Shown: positions 26,655 through 35,159 of the stretch, piece by piece
Layout: each line of letters begins with the position of its first letter
Numbering within the stretch: the first letter of the stretch is position 1
Assembly: GCF_000349725.1 (NCBI RefSeq)
Contig: NZ_KB714704.1
Span: 1 to 50,058 of the forward strand
Source of the DNA: Ligilactobacillus pobuzihii E100301 = KCTC 13174
GTDB lineage: Bacteria > Bacillota > Bacilli > Lactobacillales > Lactobacillaceae
Length of the DNA: 50,058 bases
Reading direction: 5' to 3'
The notes under the pieces: model-generated
What the model saw: the letters and a program-made list of their open reading frames with translations, nothing else
What the model was told of the DNA's origin: nothing
The model's database searches: none
Program-made: the position numbers and the translations under genes

Positions 26655-26809
26655 AGGCGCCAAGTGAACTTGGTGATGGAACTCCCTGTAATTAACAAGT
26701 TTGGTGCGATATCTAATTAGAAATTAGTTTAAATACTAGGGTAGTCCGCCAAATTTATTTACAGATGTTTGGTTGTAATTTTGGATCAGTTTAGTCTGTA
26801 ATTCAAATA

Positions 26810-26841
26810 AAAATGGTGCTGAAAAAATTCAGCGCCATTTT
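26810..26841. terminator. Bidirectional terminator downstream of the guaA locus
   Basis: A 14-pair stem with one mismatch (26810-26823 and 26828-26841), with A-tract on the left and T-tract on the right. It may be the native guaA terminator and also ends minus-strand transcripts. Confidence 0.82.
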
Positions 26842-26985
26842 TTATTTGGTCTCGGCTCTATTAAATTTGACATTTATTAATAACCCACCCAACAAAATCA
26901 AGGTAGATGCAATCATTACGAGCATAAAAAACGTTAGTATGAGTTTGTTTTTTAATATAGATTTCTTCTTTTTTGAAATTTTCAT
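26842..26985 (-). CDS. Possible 47-residue membrane peptide
   Basis: An ATG at 26985 opens a peptide with a lysine-rich start (MKISKKKK), one hydrophobic helix (LILTFFMLVMIASTLILLGGLLI) and a short tail. I see no strong ribosome site. It lies between two minus-strand terminators, so it would need its own promoter or read-through from the ABC operon. The frame extends upstream to a TTG at 27057, but that part is inside the terminator at 27004-27045. It may be a real small protein or a chance frame. Confidence 0.38.
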   Translation of the reverse strand: MKISKKKKSILKNKLILTFFMLVMIASTLILLGGLLINVKFNRAETK

Positions 26986-27003
26986 CAGACGGTCAATCTC
27001 AAC

Positions 27004-27045
27004 GAAAAAAACAGCAATCCTGAAAAGTTTACGTGGATTGCTGTT
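27004..27045 (-). terminator. Terminator of the TetR/ABC operon
   Basis: A perfect 11-bp stem (27010-27020 with 27035-27045) is followed on the minus strand by seven T. It stands 31 bases after the ATPase stop codon. Confidence 0.88.
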
Positions 27046-27075
27046 CAAAATGCACAAACATAGTTGGGAAAGACT

Positions 27076-27765
27076 CTAGTAGTTATTAACTGGTTCTTTA
27101 ACCGATAGATAGCCGTCACTCATCTCGTACAAATGGTCAGCTGATTCAATTAGTCGTGCATCATGTGTGACAACGACAACAGCCTTGTTGTGCTTTACAG
27201 CCAAGTTTTTTAATAAGGCAGCTACGACACTGACACGAGAGCTATCGAGTGCAGCTGTAGGTTCGTCTGCAAGAATGATTGCGGGATTTGGATATAAGGC
27301 TCTGGCGATTGCCACACGTTGCTGTTGCCCGCCTGATAATTCGGCAGGATATTTGTTCAATAATGACTTGATACCAAGGGTTTCTAGAACGTCATCAAGT
27401 TCATCAGGTGATAGGTTCCCGTTGGGCTTTACTTTATCGACAAGTTTAAACTGATCTGCAATCGTTAGATAGGGAAGTAAGTGATACTCCTGTAGAACGA
27501 AGCCAATTGAGTCAAGGCGCAGTGCATCACGTTCTTTTTTTGAACGTTCGTTGTAACTGATACCATTGACTTTTACTGTACCTGATGTTGGCGTAAGAAG
27601 CCCGCCGGCAATCGTGAGGAATGTACTTTTGCCTGAACCTGATGGTCCCATGATCAAACTTAGACTACCGGGATCGGCTTCAAAATTAACATCGTGAAGA
27701 ACGTGTACTTTAGCGGTACCAGTTCCGAAAATTTGATTTACGTTTTTTACTGAAAATGAGTTCAT
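27076..27765 (-). CDS. ABC transporter ATPase (LolD/MacB type)
   Basis: A 229-residue ATPase for an FtsX-type exporter. Walker A GPSGSGKST, signature LSGGQQQRVAIARAL and Walker B IILADEPTAALD are all intact, with the switch VVVTHD. Start at 27765 is chosen for GGAGGG just upstream; a longer frame adds 12 residues without such a site. It overlaps closely with the permease gene (four bases between), and the two plus the TetR gene make an operon. Such pairs export peptides, lipids or antibiotics, or adjust the envelope; the substrate is not visible. Confidence 0.92.
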   Translation of the reverse strand: MNSFSVKNVNQIFGTGTAKVHVLHDVNFEADPGSLSLIMGPSGSGKSTFLTIAGGLLTPTSGTVKVNGISYNERSKKERDALRLDSIGFVLQEYHLLPYLTIADQFKLVDKVKPNGNLSPDELDDVLETLGIKSLLNKYPAELSGGQQQRVAIARALYPNPAIILADEPTAALDSSRVSVVAALLKNLAVKHNKAVVVVTHDARLIESADHLYEMSDGYLSVKEPVNNY

Positions 27766-27769
27766 TAAT

Positions 27770-28825
27770 TTACCCTCCAATGACTGAAACAGGATCAACA
27801 CTCAATACAGACTTGATAGGAATTAAACCACCAATCATAGCCATTACCAACAGACCAGCACCAACTGCACCAAGGACTGGAATATCAAACGCCATTGGAA
27901 CACTGGCAGGAATAACAAGTGCAGTTGCTGTAGTGAGCAACGTAGCAACAATTAATCCAGTGATAACGAGTAAGAATGATTGTGCAATGGTTGCCATTAC
28001 GAGAACTTTACTTGGAATGCCTTGTACACGCAAGACGGCATAATTCGGTAGCTTTTGCATGGTTAAAATGTACAAGAACACTGCGATAATGATTAGCGAA
28101 ATAACCATTAAGAAGCCGATCATAATAATGAACGTGGTTGTTTGCGCTTGATAACCCGGGAGTTTATCGATCACTTGCTGTTTGTCATAAGTCTTGACGC
28201 CTTTGTGGATGTTATCGTATTTTGAATCTTTAGAGATTATCGCTGATGCAATTGGACCACCAGTAATGTCACGTAAACTTTGCCATGTATCTAGTTGACC
28301 ATAAACAACTGGAGCAACGTTCATTTTTGCTTTTTTAGTGAAGCCAACAATGGTAAATTTTTGCTTATCATCGTTGAGTTTAACTTTACTACCAAGCTTA
28401 TACCCTTCAAGTCTAAAGGCCGTATCAGCAACTATTTCATGTGTGTCTTTTACGTTTCGACCACTGTCGAGGTCAATGTTTTTGTAAATGAATTCATTAG
28501 ATTTGAGCCCAACGAAAACTGCCGCTAATTGTTTATGGCTTTTTGCTTTAGCAACAATTGATGTTTCTCCAATTAGTGATTCTTTATTACTTAATGTACC
28601 AACTTCGTCTTTTGTTAAGAATGATTGACGCATATCGACATTTGAATTGGAATTAAGCGCAATGCGATTGCCACCCCATGAATTAATGGCGTCAGTATTC
28701 TGTTGAGCTAATCCAAGTGCAAGACTTGTTAATATGAAAATTAAGTAACCGATCAAAACAATCATTGTCACAATTAAGCCAGAACGAATTTTTTCTTTTT
28801 TGAGTTCCTTTAAAGCCAAAAACAT
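27770..28825 (-). CDS. FtsX-like ABC exporter permease
   Basis: A 351-residue permease of the MacB/FtsX type. One helix at about 17-40, a large extracellular domain to about 235, then three helices at about 238-262, 280-310 and 320-345. AAAGGAG precedes the ATG at 28825; the frame upstream runs into the TetR gene and is not used. It forms the membrane half of the exporter with the ATPase downstream. Only one permease gene is present, so the complex is likely a homodimer. Confidence 0.88.
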   Translation of the reverse strand: MFLALKELKKEKIRSGLIVTMIVLIGYLIFILTSLALGLAQQNTDAINSWGGNRIALNSNSNVDMRQSFLTKDEVGTLSNKESLIGETSIVAKAKSHKQLAAVFVGLKSNEFIYKNIDLDSGRNVKDTHEIVADTAFRLEGYKLGSKVKLNDDKQKFTIVGFTKKAKMNVAPVVYGQLDTWQSLRDITGGPIASAIISKDSKYDNIHKGVKTYDKQQVIDKLPGYQAQTTTFIIMIGFLMVISLIIIAVFLYILTMQKLPNYAVLRVQGIPSKVLVMATIAQSFLLVITGLIVATLLTTATALVIPASVPMAFDIPVLGAVGAGLLVMAMIGGLIPIKSVLSVDPVSVIGG

Positions 28826-28841
28826 AGTAGATTCTCCTTTA

Positions 28842-29354
28842 TTAATAAGCCTTTCGCAATACCTTTCGGAGTTGCTCAATGCGTTGTTCGATATTGACCG
28901 GGTCAAGTACTATATCACGGACTGTTTGGTGGTATAGCACGGTGACAGCCCATGTTGAATAGCTATCATCGGATAGTCTCAACTTTGTCGGCTCGCTACC
29001 TAAAAAACCTTCGTTATATCTATAGTGTTTTTCGATTAAATCTTTGTAACCTTTTTTATCAGTACCACTAACAAAATGTCGTATTGATTCAACGTACTCA
29101 TCGACATTACTTGCGTTTGGTGTTTTCGGCATTTCTTGATGAATTTGGAACATTGCGATATCGAAAATATAATTATATGCGTCAGTCAAGTCTTCAAAAT
29201 ACTTGTAAAAAGCGCCGCGAGAAATTCCGGCATTAGATACGATTCTTGCAACTTGAGCCTCGGCTAAGGGATAGTTGGAGAACTCGTTTAATAATGAGTT
29301 TCGGATGCGATTCTGCTTGTCGGGTTTTAAATTTTCAAAGGTTGGTAATACCAT
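28842..29354 (-). CDS. TetR-family regulator of the ABC exporter
   Basis: A 170-residue repressor with an N-terminal helix-turn-helix: AQVARIVSNAGISRGAFYKYFEDLTDAY. The C-terminal ligand domain is helical and diverse. I start at 29354 because GGAGG lies 9 bases upstream; a longer in-frame ATG at 29369 overlaps that site. The gene is first in an operon with permease and ATPase, 16 bases from the permease. Two matching palindromes over its promoter indicate autoregulation, with the exporter induced by an unknown ligand. Confidence 0.9.
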   Translation of the reverse strand: MVLPTFENLKPDKQNRIRNSLLNEFSNYPLAEAQVARIVSNAGISRGAFYKYFEDLTDAYNYIFDIAMFQIHQEMPKTPNASNVDEYVESIRHFVSGTDKKGYKDLIEKHYRYNEGFLGSEPTKLRLSDDSYSTWAVTVLYHQTVRDIVLDPVNIEQRIEQLRKVLRKAY

Positions 29355-29379
29355 TGACTTAACCTCCATTTCATTTTTA

Positions 29380-29438
29380 GTGACACCGTGTCACTTATTG
29401 CAGTTACAATCATACCAACGGGGGTGACACCGTGTCAA
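29380..29438 (-). promoter_or_regulatory. Promoter with two TetR operators
   Basis: GTGACACCGTGTCAC (29380-29394) is a perfect dyad around one base. The same 15 bases, with one change at the last position, recur at 29424-29438; centres are 44 bases apart. On the minus strand TTGACA (29438-29433) overlaps the upstream operator, and TATGAT (29414-29409) follows after 18 bases. The second operator lies near the transcription start. Confidence 0.85.
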
Positions 29439-29467
29439 CAATTAATTCTATTTTTTATTCGCCAAGT

Positions 29468-29514
29468 AAAAAACCGCCCATGATATTCAGCATTTCAATA
29501 TCGTAAGGTGGTTT
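29468..29514 (-). terminator. Terminator of the TauE-type permease gene
   Basis: AAACCGCC (29471-29478) pairs with GGTGGTTT (29507-29514), and GATATT with AATATC inside. The A-tract before it gives a T-run on the minus strand. It lies 115 bases after the permease stop. Confidence 0.72.
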
Positions 29515-29629
29515 AATTAATGTACTTTTTAGTTAACGTTAATGATTTGTGGAAGTATTACTTAAGAGACTGGTAGTTTTTAGGTTTAGTTTGAAAAATT
29601 TATCATAGACATAAAATATGTCGCATGAT

Positions 29630-30403
29630 TTATTTGAATAACAGAGTAATTCCCATCGCCATGTTGCCAATAATTATCAAAGCATCGATCAAATTATTAT
29701 TTTGAGAGTTTTTCTTTTGCGAAATTGATTTGGTCAATAAAAATGTGCCAAAGAATGCGCCTAATATTGCTCCTCCGGCCAACACACCGGCTAATAGCCA
29801 GTCAACAGTTCCCACACCGGCGCGCATTAAAAAACCTACCAAAGATATACCAGCCAAAACAAAGACGGAAGTCCCGACTGTTTGCATGGTCGTACAGCCT
29901 AGTAAAGTTAATCCTGCAATAATTGCAGTCGTTCCACTGGTCCCAACTAGTCCTGATAACACACCACTAATAATTCCAAAAAAGCTAGCTTGCCAAAAAC
30001 GTTTTGTCTGACTAGTATTAAGCTCACTTTTAGTATCAGTGGGCTTTCTTTTTTTGATGATCATTAGGACAGTTAAAACTACGATGACACTGCCAATTAA
30101 TGTGTTGTAGTTGTTGTCAGGAATATCGCCAGAAAAATAAGAACCAACTAATGCACCGGCTGTTCCCCAGCCTAACATCGTCCAACCGATCTTGAAATTG
30201 ACGTTAGATTTTTGAGCGTGGAGATATGCACTGATCGCAGCTGTTGGGAACATAGTAGCTAATGATGTGGCTGTGGCAACTGCGGGTGAAATATTAAAAA
30301 ATAAAGTTAAGACACTGACGTATAAAGCTCCAGCACCTCCGCCTGTGATGACAGTGGCGATTCCCATGACAAAACCGATAAACGCTAAAATAATTAATTG
30401 CAT
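29630..30403 (-). CDS. TauE/SafE family membrane permease
   Basis: A 257-residue membrane protein with about eight helices arranged in two related halves. The first helix carries GIATVITGGGAGALYVSVLT and the second half the echo GVLSGLVGTSGTTAIIAGL, as in the sulfite-exporter TauE/SafE family. These proteins move sulfonates, sulfite or related small anions; the substrate here is unknown. It is divergent from a TetR gene, which is the likely local regulator. Confidence 0.87.
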   Translation of the reverse strand: MQLIILAFIGFVMGIATVITGGGAGALYVSVLTLFFNISPAVATATSLATMFPTAAISAYLHAQKSNVNFKIGWTMLGWGTAGALVGSYFSGDIPDNNYNTLIGSVIVVLTVLMIIKKRKPTDTKSELNTSQTKRFWQASFFGIISGVLSGLVGTSGTTAIIAGLTLLGCTTMQTVGTSVFVLAGISLVGFLMRAGVGTVDWLLAGVLAGGAILGAFFGTFLLTKSISQKKNSQNNNLIDALIIIGNMAMGITLLFK

Positions 30404-30463
30404 ATATTTATTCTCCCTTGTCTACTACATTTAAGTAAGATAATATTTAAGTCGACATCAAAA

Positions 30464-30491
30464 ATTATAAGGATATTGACTTTGACGACAA
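30464..30491 (-). promoter_or_regulatory. Probable promoter of the TauE-type gene
   Basis: On the minus strand TTGTCG (30491-30486), a 16-base spacer and TATAAT (30469-30464). A GTCGAC palindrome just downstream (about 30451-30456) could be part of a TetR operator. Confidence 0.5.
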
Positions 30492-30540
30492 CCAACAATT
30501 TAAGGCGTTTTGTCGGTTTAGTAGCTAAGGAAGGAAAATA

Positions 30541-31119
30541 ATGGCACAGTTGGGAGAAATAAATTCTACAGAACAAAAGATCATGCGGGCATTTTGGCAG
30601 TTATACCAACAGAAAAAGATCAGCAAAATCACGATCCGTGAGATCATTACTTTGGCCGGGTGTAATCGCAGCACCTTTTATGCACATTTTGCCGATGTCT
30701 ATGACTTATTGGAGCGGTTTGAAAATCGGCTTTTACCTGATTTAATGCAGCCGTCAGTGCAAAAAATTATTGCCAAGAATGATATTTCCTTGTCAGTGGA
30801 ACACTGTATGCAGCTCTATCAAAAATACAAACCTTATTATCAATTACTTTTAGGGCCAGATGGTGATCCAAGTTTTCGCACTAAATTGACCGATTGTTTG
30901 GGTAAAATTATTAAAGCCCACCTAACTTCGACTTCAGAAAAAAACGAATTTGAAACAGATTTCTTGATTGAAGTAACCTCTTCAATGATTATCTCCTCGT
31001 TGATATTTTACTTTAAAAGAGCAGACCGTCCACAAGCTACTGAGATCATTGATTTGATCACTAAAGTTTTAAATGATGGTGTTTCTGGCGAACTTCAATG
31101 GCATATTTTATCAGATTGA
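30541..31119 (+). CDS. TetR/AcrR-family regulator
   Basis: A 192-residue regulator. The helix-turn-helix is ISKITIREIITLAGCNRSTFYAHFADVYDLLERFE, an unusual variant in which the second helix begins with cysteine and asparagine, common in the DhaS-like branch of TetR proteins. The C-terminal domain contains MIISSLIFYFKRADRP. AAGGAAGG precedes the ATG. It is divergent from the TauE-type permease gene 137 bases away and probably controls it. Confidence 0.86.
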   Translation: MAQLGEINSTEQKIMRAFWQLYQQKKISKITIREIITLAGCNRSTFYAHFADVYDLLERFENRLLPDLMQPSVQKIIAKNDISLSVEHCMQLYQKYKPYYQLLLGPDGDPSFRTKLTDCLGKIIKAHLTSTSEKNEFETDFLIEVTSSMIISSLIFYFKRADRPQATEIIDLITKVLNDGVSGELQWHILSD

Positions 31120-31226
31120 TCAGGTATAAAATCTTTCTATATATAAATGTAGCAATGTTTAAGACCTAATAAGAAGATTGAGTAGCTTGGAGTTATTTAG
31201 AGTCGATTTTGGACGATTTTTCGCAG

Positions 31227-32294
31227 CTATTTACGTTCGTGGATCTGGAGTCCATTGTGCAAATTTTTATTTGGATCAATAATGATTTTGTCACCTTTTT
31301 TTAGTCCATCGCTGATGATAAACTTCTGACCCAAGGGTTTTCCCGTGACATTAATTTTTTGTGCTTTTCCATTTGGCTGAACTAAGTAAACATGGTTCTT
31401 TTGAACAGCTGATTTTGGGACCTGTACTCCTGTTTGCGGTACTTTAAATTTTACGACCTGACCGTTTAAGAAGGCCGCATCTACAGGAACGGTAAACTTA
31501 TATGCAGGTTGATCAGCGTGTTTTTGTGTGATTGGTAATTCTGAAACAAAAGAGATCTTACTGTCTTGTTTTTCAGCCAGAATTGAATTTTTTAAAGTGA
31601 TCTTGGCGTTGTTTTTAACCTGAGTGTAATTCATTTGTGGTACTAGCGCTTCTAAAACGCGTTTTTTTGAAAAGACTATTATTTCTTGTTGACCATTTTT
31701 TAGTTGCTTTAGTTGGTATGTGCCGTCAAATGGTGCAATGACTTCAATTTCACTTTGCCCTAAAAGTTCATCTTTGTTTGCTTGTAGTTCAGTTAACCTG
31801 TTTTGTAAATTGTTAATAGCTATTTGCTGATTTTGTATGAGAGTTGATCTTAGTGTTTGCATTTCTACTTGGTCGGCTGAGTCTTTATCCTTACCGACCT
31901 TAAAATCCGGCTGATTATGGTTTTCATTGGTTATTTTTTGTTCTTCCAATTGTTCTTTGATGCTTGTGATGTTAGTTTGGACTTGTTTTAATTCTGCCTG
32001 TTTTGCTGGAAAAGAAATGACAGCAAGTGCTTCTCCTTTTTGAACCGTCTGTTCATTTCTTAGTTCAGTACTTAAGAGTGCATCTGTAGGAATTTGCTTA
32101 GTGTACGTTGAATTGCTGGCAACTGTACCTTTTCCACAATACGGTGATACATTTTCAGCTATTGTTACGTGGTAGGTTGATTTTGTTATTTGATCTTTTT
32201 TCAGGCTGAAGCCATAGATGAAGATTATGCTGATAATTATAGCCAAGAAAACTGTTACTAGTATCTTATTATACTTATTAATAAACTTTCCCAA
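31227..32294 (-). CDS. HlyD-like efflux adaptor protein
   Basis: A 355-residue protein with an N-terminal transmembrane helix at about 10-30 and then the layout of a membrane-fusion adaptor: a beta-barrel/lipoyl half-motif (STELRNEQTVQKGEALAVIS), a coiled coil of about 75 residues, the second lipoyl half (EVIAPFDGTYQL), and a C-terminal barrel ending in VTGKPLGQKFIISDGLKKGDKII. Such proteins link ABC or other exporters to the cell wall side in Gram-positives. No exporter gene lies next to it, so its partner is elsewhere. An exposed Cys (SPYCGKG) lies near the barrel. Confidence 0.82.
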   Translation of the reverse strand: MGKFINKYNKILVTVFLAIIISIIFIYGFSLKKDQITKSTYHVTIAENVSPYCGKGTVASNSTYTKQIPTDALLSTELRNEQTVQKGEALAVISFPAKQAELKQVQTNITSIKEQLEEQKITNENHNQPDFKVGKDKDSADQVEMQTLRSTLIQNQQIAINNLQNRLTELQANKDELLGQSEIEVIAPFDGTYQLKQLKNGQQEIIVFSKKRVLEALVPQMNYTQVKNNAKITLKNSILAEKQDSKISFVSELPITQKHADQPAYKFTVPVDAAFLNGQVVKFKVPQTGVQVPKSAVQKNHVYLVQPNGKAQKINVTGKPLGQKFIISDGLKKGDKIIIDPNKNLHNGLQIHERK

Positions 32295-32510
32295 ATTTTA
32301 CCCCTCATTTACCGTTTGATGGTCAGTACACATAATTCGTGCTTATTGTAATTGAAAATTTATTTTTTTAAAATAAAGTGGTTAATTGCAATGACTATTA
32401 GACTCTGATTTTTCACTAAAAAGTGACTTAAGTTGCGTTTTTCAATAAAATACATGTTTCGTGTTATAGTTAACAGTAACAATAAAATTATGCGGTAAAG
32501 GAGAACAATC

Positions 32511-33338
32511 GTGAAACTAATTTCGTGGAATATTGATTCATTAAATGCAGCTTTGACTAGTGATTCGAACCGAGCACTACTCTCCAGAGATGTTTTAAAG
32601 ACGATCACTGAATATGATCCTGATGTGATCGCTATTCAAGAAACTAAATTATCGGCTAAGGGACCAACTAAAAAGCATTTAGACGTCTTGAAGGACTTTT
32701 TTCCTGACTATGATATTGCCTGGCGCAGTTCAGAAGAACCCGCCCGCAAGTCATATGCGGGTACAATGTTTATCTATAAAAAGGTATTAGCACCAAAAGT
32801 TACCTATCCCAAGATCGGTGCTCCTGAAACGATGGATCAGGAAGGGCGGATCACGACTTTAGAACTAGACAAATGTTTTGTGTCGCAAGTTTATACACCA
32901 AATTCTGGCAATAAATTAGATCGCTTAGCCGACCGCCAAGTTTGGGACGAAAGATATAGCGAATACTTAAAGGAGCTCGATCAACAAAAACCAGTTATCA
33001 CTTCAGGCGACTTTAACTGTGCACATACTGAGATCGATTTGGCTCATCCTGACCGTAATCATCGCTCAGCTGGTTTTACTGATGAAGAACGGGCTGATTT
33101 CACCCAACTATTAGACAATGGCTTTACCGATAGTTTCCGTGCAGTGCATGGGGATATTAAAGGTGCTTATTCATGGTGGGCTCAACGTGTAAAGACTAGT
33201 AAGACTAATAATTCGGGATGGAGGATCGATTATTACCTAGTTAGTGACCGAATTAAAGACCGAATTGTTAAGTCTGAAATGGTAGATTCGGGCACTAGGC
33301 AAGATCACACACCGATCTATTTAGAAATTGACTTATAA
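32511..33338 (+). CDS. Exodeoxyribonuclease III family enzyme
   Basis: A 275-residue AP endonuclease/exonuclease that cuts DNA at abasic sites in base excision repair. Motifs in order: KLISWNIDSLNA (metal-binding Asn), IQETKLS (catalytic Glu), TSGDFNCAHTEIDL (Asp/Asn pair), and GTRQDHTPIYLEI (Asp/His). Length is typical of the ExoA branch. The GTG start is well placed behind AAAGGAG. It is monocistronic, with a terminator 20 bases after the stop. Confidence 0.93.
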   Translation: MKLISWNIDSLNAALTSDSNRALLSRDVLKTITEYDPDVIAIQETKLSAKGPTKKHLDVLKDFFPDYDIAWRSSEEPARKSYAGTMFIYKKVLAPKVTYPKIGAPETMDQEGRITTLELDKCFVSQVYTPNSGNKLDRLADRQVWDERYSEYLKELDQQKPVITSGDFNCAHTEIDLAHPDRNHRSAGFTDEERADFTQLLDNGFTDSFRAVHGDIKGAYSWWAQRVKTSKTNNSGWRIDYYLVSDRIKDRIVKSEMVDSGTRQDHTPIYLEIDL

Positions 33339-33359
33339 AAAATTGAATTTTAACTGCGG

Positions 33360-33404
33360 ACAAAGTCCTGATGTACCCTTGCGGTAGGTCAGGGCTTTGT
33401 TTTT
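33360..33404 (+). terminator. Terminator after the exonuclease III gene
   Basis: ACAAAGTCCTGA (33360-33371) pairs, with one mismatch, with TCAGGGCTTTGT (33389-33400), followed by T. Confidence 0.87.
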
Positions 33405-33592
33405 ATGAAAATGTTTTGTATAATAAGCAAATCACTAAACCGTAAAAAACTAAGAAAGTTAGTGATCAATTATAAGCGGCTTTTTAGGTGATAACTGGGA
33501 TTTTGTGCATATAGGGGGTTAAAAACTTGAGGATCTCAACTGCCTGATCCTTGTTATTATATGTTTACGAAATACAGCAGGGGTGGATGATA

Positions 33593-33997
33593 ATGAGTAC
33601 AGATAAGAAAAAACAATTGGTATTACAAGCAAATAATGGTAATTTTGTGTTGCCTCATACACCAGAAAACTGGGTATTAAAAGCCAATCAAGGTTATTCA
33701 CCAGTTCAGATGGTCGTTGCCGCGACGGCCTGTTGTGGTGGATACGTTTATCAAGAAATTTTAGAAAATTCACACGTGTCATTTGAGATGGTTCAGGCTG
33801 AGGTTTCTTACACTAGAAATGAAAAGAAACCAGCACAACCACTAAAACAGATCGAAATCACTTTTTGCCTAAAAGTGACAAATGAAGATCAAAGAAAAGC
33901 GATAAGTTGTTTACGTTTGATCGACCGTCATTGTCCGGTAATACAGTCTTTGGACCCAGAGATCGAAGTTACACAAAAAGCCGTGTTCGTTGATTAG
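33593..33997 (+). CDS. OsmC/Ohr family protein
   Basis: A 134-residue OsmC-fold protein. The two conserved cysteine regions are present: TACCGGYVYQEIL and DRHCPVIQSL, in line with the thiol peroxidase pair of the family. Ohr and OsmC proteins reduce organic hydroperoxides; some members lack that activity. I start at the ATG at 33593, which has GGGGTGG a few bases away. An inverted repeat ATCACTAA/TTAGTGAT lies upstream at 33431-33466. It converges on a membrane protein gene. Confidence 0.8.
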   Translation: MSTDKKKQLVLQANNGNFVLPHTPENWVLKANQGYSPVQMVVAATACCGGYVYQEILENSHVSFEMVQAEVSYTRNEKKPAQPLKQIEITFCLKVTNEDQRKAISCLRLIDRHCPVIQSLDPEIEVTQKAVFVD

Positions 33998-34045
33998 AAG
34001 GATAAAAACGCTTGGTAATATGAACATGTGAGAAAATGGGCCAAC

Positions 34046-34081
34046 AAAAAACGCCAGCAACACAAACAGCTGACGTTTTTT
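34046..34081. terminator. Bidirectional terminator
   Basis: AAAAAACGCCAGC (34046-34058) pairs with GCTGACGTTTTTT (34069-34081), one mismatch, with A and T tracts making it active from both sides. Confidence 0.9.
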
Positions 34082-34103
34082 CTGTTTATTTTCCAAGCTT
34101 TTG

Positions 34104-34556
34104 TTAGTCTAATTCAGCCATGCTAGCTGGTAAGAAAAGTGAAGCAAAGCGGGTTATTGGACCACTGAATAAGAAGACTACGACAGTACCTGTCAGAATG
34201 GTGAATGGTAATGATGATAACCAATCCATTACAGATCCCCAAGAAATTCCACCGAAGACCATCGTTAAAATGAATACGATCGTTACAACGTTGATCAAGA
34301 CGATCCCGATCATCGTGTCATACTTACTATTAGACCCCAAACAAAAATTCCCAACGGCTGTTCCTATTTTAGGTAAGGGTAATAGATAAGCCATCAACAA
34401 GGCGATGATCCATCCATATAAAGTTGGTTGAAAAAGTGATCCGAAGTTTTGTGGCGCATCGTGTAAAATGTTGATCGCCATTGAGATATTAAAGGAAACA
34501 AGTAAGTTGATGAGCAACTGTTCAATTAAAAATGCGAAAGATTTTTTTGGCAACAT
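34104..34556 (-). CDS. Four-helix membrane protein, possibly DUF2798-like
   Basis: About 150 residues with four hydrophobic helices in two pairs (LINLLVSFNISMAINIL, GWIIALLMAYLLPLP, IVLINVVTIVFILTMVFGG, FTILTGTVVVFLFSGPITR). The layout resembles two fused DUF2798 units, but I could not confirm this. GGAGGG precedes the ATG at 34556; the longer frame adds 22 residues with no better site. Function unknown. The next 600 bases upstream contain no gene. Confidence 0.72.
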   Translation of the reverse strand: MLPKKSFAFLIEQLLINLLVSFNISMAINILHDAPQNFGSLFQPTLYGWIIALLMAYLLPLPKIGTAVGNFCLGSNSKYDTMIGIVLINVVTIVFILTMVFGGISWGSVMDWLSSLPFTILTGTVVVFLFSGPITRFASLFLPASMAELD

Positions 34557-35159
34557 AATTAGTCCCTCCATTGTTGAAAAAATTTTTAGTACAACATTTC
34601 CTGACAAGCAATTCGCAAGCAAGCTTTTTTAACACAAGTGAAAATAAGCGTAAAAAGGTATTTGAAAAATGATTACTTATAAGTGCTATAAAATGAATAA
34701 TAAATTAATGAATTATAACAGGCATCGATTACAAATAGTTTAAAAGCAATAATGTAACCGCTTTATTTATTTTGTTAAAAAACAGGTTAGCCTCACTTTA
34801 TGTGATTTTAACCAGAAACAAAAGGGTAAATATTTGGCGAAAATAATGTGAATTACTTATCAATTCAAGTATATCTTGAAAACTAATTTTTGAGAAATAG
34901 TATTTGTACAATTCTTTAATAACCAATTTACTATTGTATAGTTAAAATGTACGTTTGTTAGTGCTTTAACTGGAAATTTTTATTGAAAGCGATAAAATAA
35001 TAAGTTGAAGACACTTTTAAATTATCCTAACGATGGGTTGCTTTTTGAAAAAAGGTACACCATTTTAAGAATGCGAGCGTTTGAATTGTAGAAATGATCT
35101 GAGTTAGTATGATTAAAAGAGAGGACAAATATTGTGGAATTAAACTTGGAGGTTTTTGA
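34557..35159. other. Gene-free A+T-rich stretch
   Basis: I find no supported gene. A small inverted repeat TTCAAG-TATAT-CTTGAA lies at 34864-34880. The left end holds the ribosome site and promoter region of the minus-strand membrane protein, the right end those of the arginase-family gene (GGAGG at about 35148). Confidence 0.5.

Noticed and set aside
26986-27057. Longer N-terminus for the small membrane peptide, starting at TTG 27057
   Set aside because: This part is encoded by the ABC operon's terminator hairpin.
33431-33466. ATCACTAA/TTAGTGAT inverted repeat before the OsmC gene as an operator
   Set aside because: The arms are short and 20 bases apart with no known regulator nearby; noted only as a possible site.
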